A program made the translations under genes and the position numbers. Below the pieces are notes generated by a model. The model worked only from the letters and a program-made list of their open reading frames with translations. It ran no database searches and was not told the DNA's origin. Below, piece after piece: positions 21,155 to 31,852 of a stretch of DNA of 64,000 nt (its first letter is position 1; the number at the start of each line of letters is the position of its first letter). Origin of the DNA: Cephalotus follicularis (Eukaryota; Streptophyta; Magnoliopsida; Oxalidales; Cephalotaceae); NCBI GenBank assembly GCA_001972305.1, contig BDDD01000358.1, positions 380,824-444,823 on the forward strand, given 5' to 3'.

Positions 21155-21810
21155 TGATAAGCATAAAAATGTGTTATTTTAATAATTTATTTATTACATT
21201 TTTATGCTTGGAATAAACTACTATGGTGGTGTTTATTTGATTTTCTCGGTATTATGTTTATTATTGAGGAATAAGAGAAAATAAAGCTAAAACACTACTT
21301 TTTGAATTAAAGTGATTTGAATTCAACGATCGGTTAAAGAATGCACCCACTTAAGCGAGAGAAATCAAAATTTAAGGTTCAGAAGATATTGAATATTGAG
21401 CTTATTTCGTTCATAAAATTATTTTGAACACTTTTCGTTCTTGGGTCGGTTCATTCTGAAGCTCCGATGAAGAGATATTGTAAGAAAACAAATGTTGAAA
21501 CACGTGGAGCCCACTGATTACCTCAGCATGACATCACTCTTCATAATTTGCAATCCTCTGCCGCATAAATCTTCAGCCTGCATGCATGCATTCATCCGTT
21601 CCAATCAACCCATGCATCACATGCAACACATCAGCCCAACCACGAATCCGCTCCACATGCGTCCATGCAACGTAGCAACCCATGTCCCATATGCATACAT
21701 ACCAGCCCACATGCGCATCAGCATCAATGCATGCCACAAGTCTTTAGCCCATGCAGTGACATGATGTCGTCCATGCAATATTCAGCACATGCGTACTTTA
21801 GGTTTAAGTC

Positions 21811-21817
<7 letters not shown>

Positions 21818-21842
<25 letters not shown>
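21818..21842. repeat. (GT)n microsatellite in X LTR
   Basis: About 25 bp of GT. The matching site in the 3' LTR (24507-24541) has a shorter GT run followed by (AT)n. Confidence 0.9.
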
Positions 21843-21844
<2 letters not shown>

Positions 21845-22521
21845 TATATGGCATAAAGCAATGAAGGGGGGAGGCAGTAGAAGAAAAACGCAGAGAATAA
21901 GGGAGAGACGAGAAAGCCGTAGGAGAAACATAAAAATAAAAAGAAGGGAGACGTACGGAGCAGTAGAGAAAGAGGAGAAACGATGTGGAGAGATGGAGAA
22001 TTCATTGACGAAATTTGCTGTCATTATCATTATGCTCGGTTAAGTATTTTAATTTAAAGATGTAGATGAACCCATGTTATATATATATTTTTTAGTTTTG
22101 GTTTCAAGTTTAATTGCATGTTTGTGAGACACTTTTTCTTGGTTAATGTATTGGAATATTGATGAGAAGAATTTTTAATATATAAAATCTGTTTTGATGT
22201 TTTAGTGTTAGTAGCTCTAATTCATCTACATCATGCAATACTTTTTATGTGATTGAATAAATCACACCCTTTAACCAATCAACATTTTGAGAGTATCAAG
22301 GTATGACAGGATATGTTGTACCTAGGTTAAATCACTAGTTTGTTATGTTAACCAAAGACACCATTTAACCAATCAAGCTTTTGAGAGTATGAAGGTTTGA
22401 CATGATAGGTTGCATGGACGCATGTTGTTAAGAATCGGATCAGGTATTTACAATCGGTATCAGAGACAGACCCCTTCAGTAGATGTGGTTCGGGGATGAA
22501 CCAGACGGAAGATGGTGGGCC

Positions 22522-22922
22522 TGTGACACCCCACTACAGAGTGGGCAAGGAGACAGAGCTCTCCATGTGATGAAGCCATCCTGAGGAAAGAGCTATCAAT
22601 GCCATCCTAAAGGAAAGTGCTCATCATGAGATGAAGCCGCCCTTGTGACAGGAATGAACCGGATCCATCGAAATGAGGGAGAAGTATGACTGTGTTATAT
22701 AAGAAATGATCCTAGAACATAATCATATGAGGCGCCTTTTGATGGATTAACTGAGGAGTTAGTGAAAACTCCAAAGTTAAGCGTGCTACGCTCAAAACAA
22801 AACCAGTATGGGTGACCTCCTGGAAAGTCTGACCAATCCATCAAGTAGGACAAAACCGTGATGCCCGTGGGGAAAAAGCGGACAATCTCTCATGTGGTTA
22901 AGGATCGGATCAGGTCTTTACA
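22522..22922 (+). repeat. LTR of the Cassandra-like element
   Basis: 401 bp, TG to CA. The last 30 bp (GTTAAGGATCGGATCAGG...) repeat the text just before the PBS at 22453, as expected of a second LTR. It holds the 5S-like segment. Confidence 0.6.
22764..22829 (+). other. 5S rRNA-derived segment (not a 5S gene)
   Basis: AACTCCAAAGTTAAGCGTGCT and then ATGGGTGACCTCCTGGAAAGTC follow plant 5S rRNA through box A and box C, with a diverged centre. The 5' half of 5S is not recognisable, so this is an element-borne pol III promoter relic. Confidence 0.75.
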
Positions 22923-23009
22923 TAAAATGCAATCGGACAATCTCGCATGGACGCAAGGATTAGCAATATATGTAAGATACTCCAATTGTATGTATATATG
23001 GGATATGAT

Positions 23010-23222
23010 ATTATGTTATAGTATGAAAATCACGTTAATATTTTTTCGCCTGTATGCAAAAAGGGTTAGGTTAATCCGAATGATCATCAATCTAATATTT
23101 ACGTTACATTATGAAAATAACGTTAATATTTTTTCGGGTGGATGCAAAAAATATTTTATTAATCCCAAGGATATGAGATACCCTATGATCTTACAGTATG
23201 AAAATCACGTTAATATATTTCG
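23010..23222 (+). repeat. Three-fold repeat of about 80 bp
   Basis: TATGAAAATCACGTTAATAT and close variants occur three times (about 23021, 23109, 23197), twice followed by TTTTTCG and ATGCAAAAA. Found only in the 5' LTR of X. Confidence 0.75.
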
Positions 23223-23803
23223 GCAATCAATCAGGCGATTCTCAAATTTACCTTTTTTCATTTCAATGACTTCAACATAATATAAAAGGACTTTTAATAT
23301 TTGTTTAACAACATGAACCATCGTATGGGCTTTTATCATTTTGAGCATGTACATGGATTTTTATGATTTCTCTTGACATCACTGTATCTAATAATACAAT
23401 CGAAATTGTCTCGCATTAAAACCTCAATAATTTCATGGACATCACTATACCAATTTTGTATGATAGGAATGTCCCTCGTGCTAAGACATCATTACCCTCT
23501 TTGATAATCAGAATGTCTCGAGCTTTGTATCGAAGTGGCGGCATGCTTACGATTGTATTATTACCCTCTTTTATGAGTCCGATCGTTGTATTTGAATTGT
23601 TCAATTTCTCATTGCCATAGTTTAATCCAACCAATCATCTTTTCTAAGTTATTTTTATTGTTAAATTATTTTCTGTTTTAGTACATCCTAGGTTTATTTT
23701 TATAGCATCTCCTATAGCTCTTCGTGGGAACGATCTCTTATTTTCCATTATATATAAGTTGTTAGATTAGGGTAATTTTGATTCGGCTTAACGACACCCA
23801 TCA

Positions 23804-23832
23804 AAATTTTTGTACAATTGCCGGGGAGCGTA
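23804..23832 (+). promoter_or_regulatory. PBS region of X
   Basis: AAATTTTTGTACAATTGCCGGGGAG follows the LTR end. The GTTGCCGGGGA core is typical of Athila primer sites; here CGCCG is changed to TACAA. Confidence 0.55.
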
Positions 23833-23979
23833 GTGAGTGTCATAAAAATTGCTTAGTGATGTCATAATAAAAAATAAAAATAAAAATAAAAAAATTCTTA
23901 GGAAATTTTCTTCTTTTCTGTTTGGTTAGATGCATGCTAGGTCGTCGATCGTTAGATTTCGAAGTAGTTACTTGCGACC

Positions 23980-24345
23980 TAGAGATTGAAAGAACTTTAG
24001 CTGGCATTAGAGGGAATAACATAATGGGTGAAAACAATGATGCGCAACCAAGACGGCCATTGAGTGAACATTTTACCCCAGGTGCATATACCACTGCCTC
24101 TTGTATTAGGGTACCTGCTGTCCACGCAGCTCAATATGAGATTAAGTTCAGTATTATTCAGATGTTACCATCCTTTTATGGACTTGCCGCTGAGGAACCG
24201 TACAAGCATTTGGTTGAATTCATTGAGATTTGCTCCACGTTTAAAATTCAGACCCTGTCAGATGATGCCCTTAAGCTGATTTTGTTTCCATTCTCATTAA
24301 AGGATAGAGCTAAACAATGGTTACATTCCCTAGACTCCTTAATCA
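23980..24345 (+). pseudogene. Athila-type gag fragment
   Basis: The frame reads GNNIMGENNDAQPRRPLSEH, then YEIKFSIIQMLPSFYGLAAEEPYKHLVEFIEIC and LILFPFSLKDRAKQWLHSL. These match the Athila gag core (LLP-FHGL-EDP--HL-EF, then FPFSL---AK-WL). The frame is cut at about 24345, where 3' LTR sequence begins. About 120 residues remain of a gag that is usually several hundred long. Confidence 0.7.
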
Positions 24346-24509
24346 TCACTACATGCGTGCATGCAATATAGCAACCCATGCCCCATATGCATACATACAA
24401 GCCCACATGCGCATCAGCATCAATGCACGCCACAAGTCTTCAGCCTATGCAGCAACATGATGTTGTCCATGCAATATTCAACCCATGCATACTTTAGGTT
24501 TAAGTCGGT

Positions 24510-24542
<33 letters not shown>

Positions 24543-25421
24543 GGCATAAAGCGATGAAAGAAAATGGGGGAGGTAGTAGAAGAAAAACGCAGAGAAGAAG
24601 GGAGAGACGAGAAAGCAGTAGGAGAAACATAAAAATAAAAAGAAGGGAGACGTACGGAGCAGTAGAGAAAGAGGAGAAACGACGTGGAGAGGATGGAGAA
24701 TTCATTGACGAAATTTGCTGCCATCATCATCATGCTCGGTTAAGTATTTTAATCCCTAGATGTAGATGAACCCATGTTATATATATATTTCAGTTTTGGT
24801 TTCAAGTTTAATTGCATGTTTGTGAGACACTTTTTCTTAGTAATGTATTGAAACATTGATGAGAAAATTTTTTAATATATAAAATATGTTTTGATGTTTT
24901 AGTGTTAGTAGCTCTAATTCATCTACATCATGCAATACTTTTTATGTGATTTAATCAAACACACCCCTTAACCAATAAACCTTTTGAGAGTATCAAGGTG
25001 TGATAGGATAGGTTGTACCTAGGTTAAATCACTAGTTTGCTGGATAGGTTGTATCTAGGTTAATTCAGTAATTTTCTACCCTAAACTGAAACTTGTGCCA
25101 TGAATTTGAGTATATATATATACATGCGGGGATTCTCACATCTACGGGATTGCTATTTCATATCACTTTTCATATTTATTTATTTTGTTAGTTTACATTA
25201 GATATTTAATTTGAATTGTTCAATTTCTCATTGCCATAGTTTAATCCAACCAATCATCTTTTCTAAGTTATTTTTATTGTTTATTTATTTTCTGTTTTAG
25301 TACATCCTAGGTTTATTTTTATAGCATCTCCTATAGCTCTTCGTGGGAACGATCCCTACTTTCCATTATATATAAATTATTAGATTAGGGTAATTTTGAT
25401 TCGGCTTAACGACACTCATCA
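24346..25421 (+). repeat. Truncated 3' LTR of X
   Basis: Matches the 5' LTR from about 21650, without the extra 1.2 kb, and ends at the TSD. Truncated at its 5' side by the deletion in gag. Confidence 0.8.
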
Positions 25422-25426
25422 TCGAG

Positions 25427-26473
25427 TCTTCTCTGGCTTCATACTCTCCACTCACCAGACTAACCACTAGCTGAGAATCACTGGATGCTTCTACATTTAG
25501 GACCTCTGAATGCTTTGTAATTATCAGCCCGACGATCAGAGCTTCCCATTCAGCTTCATTGTTTGTTGCTTTGAACTCGAATCTTAGAGCATACTCTAAG
25601 GTCCACCCATCTGGACTAGTTAACACAAATCCTACTCCACTGTCGGTGATGCAGGATGAGCCATCCACTGATAACTTCCATATCCCCTTCTCAGAGATGT
25701 CTTCTTCCATACACTCCATAAGTGTATGCTCTCCCACAAATTCAGTCAAGACCTATGATTTTATTGCTGGTCTGGCCTGAAACTTCACGTCATACTCGCC
25801 GAACTTGACCGACCACTTGATCAATCTGCCAAAGACGTCTGGCTTTGCTAGTGCTTGTATTAGTGGCATGTCGGTCAAGACTTTGATAGTATGGGCTTGA
25901 AAGTATGGCCTCAACTTTCTGGTCGCTATGATAAGAGCATAAGCATATTTTTCTTCTTCTTGATACCTCCCTTCAGCATCATTCAAGGCCTTGCTGACAT
26001 AGTAAACTAGCCTCTGAACTTTTTCGTCCTCCTTAACAAGCACTACACTCACTGCGCCTGATGTTGCCGCAAGGTACAAATACAATTCTTCCCCATCCTT
26101 AGGTTTTGACATCAGGAAGGGGAAGCCAAGTATTCCTTCAACTTGATGAAGGCTGCTTGACATTCTTCTGACCAAGAAAATCCATTGGGATCTCTCAGCA
26201 CTTTGAAAAAAGGAAGGCATTTTTCCGTAGAGTTTGAGACAAACCTGTTCAGGGATGCTATTTTGCCATTCAATTTCTGTATATTCCTGATAGTTTGAGG
26301 AGGCCTCATGCTCTGAATTGCTGAAATTTTCTCTGGGTTGGTCTCTATTCCTCTGCTCGAGACCATAAACCCAAGGAACTTACCAGAAGTGACTCCAAAA
26401 GTACACTTAGAAGGATTAAGCTTCATTTGTGTATTCTCAGTATCTCAAAAGTTTCCTCCAAGTCTTTAATGTG
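25427..26473 (-). pseudogene. RT C-terminus and RNase H domains of G2 pol
   Basis: From 26426 downward: MKLNPSKCTFGVTSGKFLGFMVSSRGIE (RT thumb side), then FSWSEECQAAFIKLKEYL and the first RNase H (LYLYLAATSGAVSVVLV, KALNDAEGRYQEEEKYAYALI). At 25749-25427 is a second, archaeal-type RNase H (KLSVDGSSCITDSGVGFVLTSPDG, then FKATNNEAEWEALIVGL). Two RNase H domains in a row are known in the Tat lineage. Frame changes near 26130 and 25760 break it. Confidence 0.85.
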
Positions 26474-26478
26474 GGGAC

Positions 26479-28276
26479 TGTTAGAGATGAAGTGCTGCGA
26501 GCCAGTGTCGAGCTAGTATTTATTTTATCTTGTATAAACGATTTATAAATTCAATAAATATGTTTATATTCTATCAATGGCTATGAGTTCGTTTCATTAA
26601 TACATGCTTAATTAATTGTAAATGAATGTCCTGAAATAAAGTTAGAGAACCAAGTTCATGATGAGATCATGATGTGAGAGTTGGAATCTCGGTGTACTTT
26701 ATTTCGAATCTTCCTGGTCATAGGATTGACACTCGGGGCATGATCAATCCGGATACACCAGCACGCACTGTCAGATCGGTAAGCAGAGGGTGACTGATCT
26801 CATACTCACTCGCATGGATGATGCTATGACAACTACTTGGGTGCTCGTCTAACAAGTGCACTAAAGGTGACAGTTGATAGAATATATGTATGGAGTTTTA
26901 CTTACATGTCAAACAGAATTCTAGTTTTATAGTAGTGCATGTGGTCCTTGGACATGAGCCGTCACTGGATGTCTTGTGCATAGGGTGTTGTGTTTTGATG
27001 ATGCTTAAATACATATTCTATGAAGTGTATACATGCATTAGTTGGATATAGTACGCTTATGTATGGAGTCATGTGAACTGGCAACAATGAATCCATTGTT
27101 TCTAGTAAAAGAAGAATATTCTCAGAATGATTTTTGTTAGCGATTAAACACCTGGTCAGGCTAGCCATGATATCAAGAGTGTGATATCATTAGTTGAATA
27201 TTAGAGGGGCACTTCTAATATTATTTAGGCTAATGAAAGATAGTCACGAGGCTAAAGATTAAATTATTGGGGTCTGACATAATTCGTACCCTATATTTAA
27301 TTAGAGCATTGTCAATGGGGGGACTATACGTGCATGTACCTGTAAATAGTGGTTCGCAAATTATTCATATTACCTGGGGGTCGTTATGCATTGCTAGATG
27401 TCGATGTCGACCAGTAGGATGCCCGAGATTAAATTGATAAATTAATCTTGGAAGAAAAGAATTAAAAGAGTTTTAATTCGAAATATTCGAGATAATATTT
27501 TTTATATGATAATAAATATTTAATCGAATAATTGTGAGTGTCACAATATTAATCATATGGTCAGCGTAATAGTGAACCCGTAGGGTCACACACAATATTG
27601 GCTAATATTTCAACACGTGATGAGAGAAAAATAATTTGGATGTTATTTCTCAATTATATTTAATGAGATTAAATATATAAATATATATAAATATATTTAA
27701 TGAGATTAAATATATAAATATAATTAATGAGATTAATTATATTAAATAAAGGAGGAAATTTAAAAGAAAATATTTTCTTTTAAGATAAAGGGCTGGCTTA
27801 ATAGGAGATTGTGTTTAAGTGGGATTAGTCTAGTAGCTAATATATAAACACATCTCCCTATTCACAATGAAGACATTTGCTCTATTTTGTAAAATCCTAG
27901 CTGCCTCTCTCTTTCTCTCACTCATACAATCAAGTGTTGATAGCTTGTGAAGCTTTACGTGTTGGAGATTGAAGCTTGGTGTGGATACCTTGGAGGCTTT
28001 CTATACTTGGAAGCTAGAACCGTTTCAAATGTTCAACAAGTAGCTGTGCTTTTGGAAGCAAGAAGACACATAGGAAGAAGGAAGGAGCCGCTCCATTAAT
28101 GTGAGTAATTTCGCCTCCTCCTCCCTAGTGATTTATATCTAACTATATGTGTATGCTCAAAAGATCCTGAAAACGAACCATATGGCTTGATATTCATGAG
28201 ATGATAATACAATATATGTTTTAGGGTTTTATGCATATAGATATTTTATTGCCTAAATTGCCATAAGGTTCCAATA
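26479..28276. mobile_element. R2b: solo LTR, about 1.8 kb
   Basis: Starts TGTTAGAGATGAAG and ends GTTCCAATA (CA eroded to TA), with TSD GGGAC at 26474-26478 and 28277-28281. Homologous to R2a. It splits G2 reverse transcriptase just after YIDDMLVK. It has extra AT-rich sequence near 27650-27760 relative to R2a. No coding region. Confidence 0.9.
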
Positions 28277-28281
28277 GGGAC

Positions 28282-28740
28282 TTCTTGCTGGCATCTTGAC
28301 GAGCATATCGTCAATGTAAACCTCCATATTCCTCCCAATCTGAGGCTCAAAAATTTTGTTGACCAACCGTTGGTAGGTCGCCCCTGAATTCTTCAATCCG
28401 AATGGCATGACCTTGCAGCAATACATGCCCCTATCAATGATGAAACCTGTCTTGTTCTCATTGGACCCATACATGGGGATTTGATTATAACCTGAGTATG
28501 CATCCAAGAAGCTCAACATCCTGTATCCTGAGGTTGCGTCCACCAACTGGTGGATCTTCAGGAAGGGGAAGTGATCATTTGGATAAGCTTTGTTGAGGTC
28601 GGTAAAATCAATGCACATCCTCCACTTGCCATTTGCCTTCTTGACTAGGACCGGGTTCGCCAGTCAGTCAAAGTAATGCACTTTCCTAATGAACCCCGCT
28701 TGTAATAGCTTGCTCACCTCTTCTGCTATTACTTATTGCC
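28282..28740 (-). pseudogene. Reverse transcriptase core of G2 pol
   Basis: MCIDFTDLNKAYPNDHFPFLKIHQLVDATSGYRMLSFLDAYSGYNQI carries the first catalytic Asp (LDAYSGY). VMPFGLKNSGATYQRLVNKIF and YIDDMLVK, the YxDD motif, follow. The frame is then cut by R2b. The upstream end near 28735 has TAA in place of a Gln codon in the ERQQ linker. RT motifs are otherwise well kept, but the protein cannot be made whole. Confidence 0.9.
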
Positions 28741-29020
28741 TCTCGGGAGCGAAGTTCCTTTTCTTTTGCTTGGTCGGAGGTCTCATAGGATCCATGCTTA
28801 TCTTATGCACTATCACCTCTGGGCTGATCCCATGGACCTCCTCTACCGATCAAGCAAAAATGTCTCTGTTATTTCTGAGGAACGTTATTAGTTCCTCTTT
28901 CTCCACCTCTCCAAGCTGTGAGCCAACTTAGAACACTTTCTCATAATTGCCCTCCTCCAAGGGCACTTGCAGAACATCTTCAACAGGTTGTGGATGCTCG
29001 GGCTCCACTTCCCCTCTGAG
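28741..29020 (-). pseudogene. Protease-RT linker of G2 pol
   Basis: Degenerate coding DNA homologous to the G4 segment 43322-43612 (FAWSAEEVPGIIPNVMVHRL in G4). Its acidic stretch with EVEKEELITFL sits before RT. Stop codons are present. Confidence 0.6.
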
Positions 29021-29470
29021 CTATACATTTGCTATAGGAAGTACTTTTTCCGTCCCCTTATCCATTATAGCAGTTTTGTAACATTGCCTCGCCACCTGTT
29101 GATCTCCTCGGACTTCCCCCACACCAAATCTTATTGGGAACTTTACTAATAAGTGTCTCGTAAACATTATCGCCTCCATCAAATTCAGACCTAGCCACCC
29201 AACTATAGCATTATAAGGGCTTGGTGTATCAACCACCAGGAACGTCATCTGTACTTGAGTTTGAGGTGGGATCGTGCCTGCTACCACTGAGAGATAGATG
29301 GATCCCAGAGGATGGACCATCTCTCCCGCGAAGCCCATCAGAGGAGTCTTTACAGGCCTGAGTTGGTCGGCTGGTATCCTTAGTTGGTCAAAAGCATGCT
29401 TGTACAGGATATCCGCCAAGCTCCTGCTATCAATGAGGATCTTCTTCATAGTGAATAGCTCCACCTAAAG
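29021..29470 (-). pseudogene. Aspartic protease of G2 pol, active site altered
   Basis: The protease fold is readable: KKILIDSRSLADILYKHAFDQL, MGFAGEMVHPLGSI, QMTFLVVDTPSPYNAIVGWLGL. The catalytic DSG triplet is DSR here, while G3 and G4 have DSGSS. Gly to Arg at this place should abolish activity. The end reads FGVGEVRGDQQVARQCYKT, a family-specific tail. Confidence 0.85.
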
Positions 29471-29689
29471 AGTCACCACCACTGGATCATCATGAGAGAG
29501 ACGTACTCCCTTATGGTCCGCCTCGGAGAAGGATATCACCTCCTCATCTCCACCAGTCTTTAACCTTTTGCTATGATGGTATTGTTACACAGCAAAGGTT
29601 TGCCTTGAATAGGCCTTCCTAGACCTGTTATGGTCGCCACCAGACGCGACCACTCCAGAGATTGTTTGGATAACACCTATGGACTTCTA

Positions 29690-31333
29690 CTCCTCTGGTT
29701 GTTGTGGAGCTTCTTCTCTGTGCTCTGTCCTTTCTTGAGGATCATTCCTATCAACATACTTGCGTAGATGACCTTTACGAATCAGTTCCTCAATCTTATT
29801 CTTCAAATGCCTACATTCTTCTGTGTCGTGACCGTGGTCATGATTATACCGACAATATTTATCTGAGTCCCTCTTCTCTGCCGCAGATCTCAATGGTGCT
29901 GGTCATTGAATTGTGACTTTGTCTTTCTCTACAGCAAGTATCCTAGTACGTGTCTCCAGGAGAGGGGTGAAGTTATTGTAGGTCGGGATTGACGTCCCTC
30001 CCCTTGGTGACTCCTCTCTCCTATAGAGCTTGTGTATGAGGTCGTCCTTGGACAGCTCTGACCTCTCCTTCCTCTTCTCTTTCTTCCCGGGAGCACTTTG
30101 TGAGTGCTCCCCTTTCTCCACCTGATGGCCAGACCAGGAGGTTTTTTGTTTCCTAGCAGCCATCGCCTCCTCGGCATTGACATATTTCTCTGCTCTCCTC
30201 AGCAGGTCTGCCATATCCACCGCGGGCTTCTTCATGAGTGAGAAAGTAAAGGGGGAGTTATCCTTCAACCCACTGTTCAGAGCTCCCAGGGCGAAGGATG
30301 GCTCCAAGTCTTTCAATGTTAGAGACTCCTTGTTAAACCTGGTGAGGTAGTCTCTCAGGGACTCATCCTTCACCTGCACCACATTGATCAAATGACTCGA
30401 ATTTCTCCTCTGCGTGGTGCTGTTGAGGAACTTGATAACGAACAATTCCATAAACTGCTCAAAATTCATCACCGAACCCACTGGTAGGGTGGAATACCAT
30501 GACTGGGCTGCTCCAGTCAATGTTGCTGGGAATCCTCGGTAAAGGATCGCGCTCGTGGACCCATCGTACTCCTTGAGACTCAGGAATCGGAATCCCCTAG
30601 GGATACGCTCCTTCATTATCTCGGATGTGAAAGGAGTGGCACTGATATTACGTACCTCGGATAGGTACCCCTTTGACTGCTCGGCTCCTCGGAGCCTTCT
30701 TTCCATCTCGGCGAGCCTCCTATTCATGGCTTGCTCCACATCCTCAATGTTCCTAGTCTTTCTAGAAACTTGTGATTGCCCCATTAGTGTGACTGAATGG
30801 TCTGACCTACTCCTTGGTCGGGTCTCAGTTCTGCGCGAAGCGTTGGAGTGCACTTGGGTGTCCTCGGCATCTGCCGGGGGATCCACTTCCATTGATTCGT
30901 GCTCGGGATGCTCGGGCCGAGGATCGTTGTTGTGATCCCTGGCAGTTGAAGACTCTCCCCTCAAAGATGTATTAACCCCTGGTCTTCTCCTCAAGGGTGT
31001 ATCAACCCCTGACCGCCTTGGGGGGCGCATGCCCCTCCTCGACGGGTTTCGCCTTGCCCCTTAGGGCCGTTGTACCTCCACAACTAGTCTACTAGGACCA
31101 GATTGTTCTCAAATGATTGGTCGGGCTGGTCCAACCTGATTCTGGTTGGCAATGTTGGTTGCCAACAGGTTGGTAAGGCGCTCCATTCCCTGGAGCAGCT
31201 GATTAAATTGCTCCCCAGTAATGGGAGCTTGCTCGGTGGAAACAACTTGGCCGGTAGTAGGAGGTTAATTTTTGGTATGATCCTAGCCGCCATCGGCCGC
31301 AGAGTTGTTGTTGTTGTTTCTTCTCGGAGGCAT
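29690..31333 (-). pseudogene. gag of G2
   Basis: The ATG at 31333 starts MPPRRNNNN. The Pro/Arg-rich N-terminal part has in-frame stops. The coiled stretch IEDVEQAMNRRLAEMERRL precedes the retrotransposon gag domain (TLTGAAQSWYSTLPVGSVMNFEQFMELFVIKFLNSTTQRRNS). An in-frame deletion of about 22 codons after EYDGST removes the segment that reads DPIQHV... in G3 and G4. The zinc-knuckle-like [20 protein letters not shown] lies at 29820-29880. The 375-codon frame at 31030-29903 is the longest open part. Confidence 0.85.
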
Positions 31334-31382
31334 GATTGAATGATCGTTTGAAAGCTTTTTGAAGCGTTTCCCACAGACGGCG

Positions 31383-31847
31383 GGCTTTGATTTGTAGAGG
31401 AAACGCTACTAATCCTATGAGAGATGGTGTTTTTGTTAGTGTTTGATCGTCTTTCCTGCACAAATGAAGCAAACTAATCGTAGGTCCAGAAGGTTTCACT
31501 CCTGGGGACTCTCCGATGCTTAAGTCAGAAACGGCAGTGAAGACAATACAAAGGTGTTTTAAGTGTATAAAAATGGCGGACATGTGTAATGTGTTGCTTT
31601 GTTGTATTTATAGTGCCTGGTTGTAACTGCCTTACTCGACTTGCAGAGATGATTATCGTACCCCTGAGGAAATGTCGAGTATCTCACAATTTCCCTGATT
31701 CTCCACCTGATTTTGCGCCAGAGCGTTATTGTGCGTTACTCATTCAAACTGGTAACACCCGATTACGTGTTTATAGCCCTGGATGACATTTGTCTTATTT
31801 TTCTGGGGACACGTAGCGTTGTTTATGGGCAGAATTTTTTCATATCG
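31383..31847 (-). repeat. 5' LTR of G2 (inner end deleted)
   Basis: 465 bp, matches 14924-15432 but lacks about 45 bp at the inner end. The deletion also removed half of the PBS: the plus strand reads CCCACAGACGGCG then jumps to GGCTTTGATTTG. Outer end CG instead of CA. Confidence 0.85.
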
Positions 31848-31852
31848 ACAAC

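Larger units (their letters stand above)
22424..22922 (+). mobile_element. Cassandra-like TRIM remnant
   Basis: A truncated 5' LTR end (to GGTATTTACA, 22452) is followed at once by ATCGGTATCAGAGACAG, a methionine-tRNA type PBS. After about 55 bp of internal DNA comes a full LTR-like unit TGTGACACCCC (22522) to GGTCTTTACA (22922) that ends in the same text as the 5' copy. A 5S rRNA-derived segment inside the LTR is the hallmark of Cassandra TRIMs. Confidence 0.65.
21155..23803 (+). repeat. 5' LTR of X, with inserted Cassandra-like copy
   Basis: Ends ACGACACCCATCA. The parts 21640-22330 and 23590-23803 match the 3' LTR fragment (24345-25421). About 1.2 kb between them (22340-23580) is absent from the 3' LTR and includes the Cassandra-like segment and a three-fold repeat. 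Confidence 0.75.
21155..25421 (+). mobile_element. X: deleted Athila-like Ty3/gypsy element
   Basis: TSD TCGAG (21150-21154 and 25422-25426), termini TGATAAGC and CACTCATCA. The 5' LTR is long (21155-23803). It is followed by a PBS-like GCCGGGGAG stretch and a short Athila-type gag fragment. At about 24345 the gag runs directly into LTR sequence equivalent to 21650 onward, so an internal deletion removed the rest of gag, all of pol and the start of the 3' LTR. It is inserted in G2 between the coding parts for GEYEARED and SMAKYLAY. Confidence 0.85.
14924..31847 (-). mobile_element. G2: Tat-lineage Ty3/gypsy element with nested insertions
   Basis: Flanked by the perfect TSD ACAAC (14919-14923 and 31848-31852). 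The LTRs are at 14924-15432 and 31383-31847. On the minus strand it holds gag, protease, RT, two RNase H domains and integrase, with a plus-strand antisense gene between pol and the 3' LTR. Elements X and R2b are inserted in pol. Terminal TG and CA are mutated at both outer ends (CG and CG), and stops and frameshifts are frequent, so it is old and dead. Confidence 0.9.

Noticed and set aside
21782..22043. Paired frames with poly-Val-Cys or His-Thr runs
   Set aside because: Translations of a GT microsatellite, repeated at 24478-24769.
22764..22829. 5S rRNA gene
   Set aside because: Only the 3' half is recognisable, the centre is diverged, and it lies inside an LTR.
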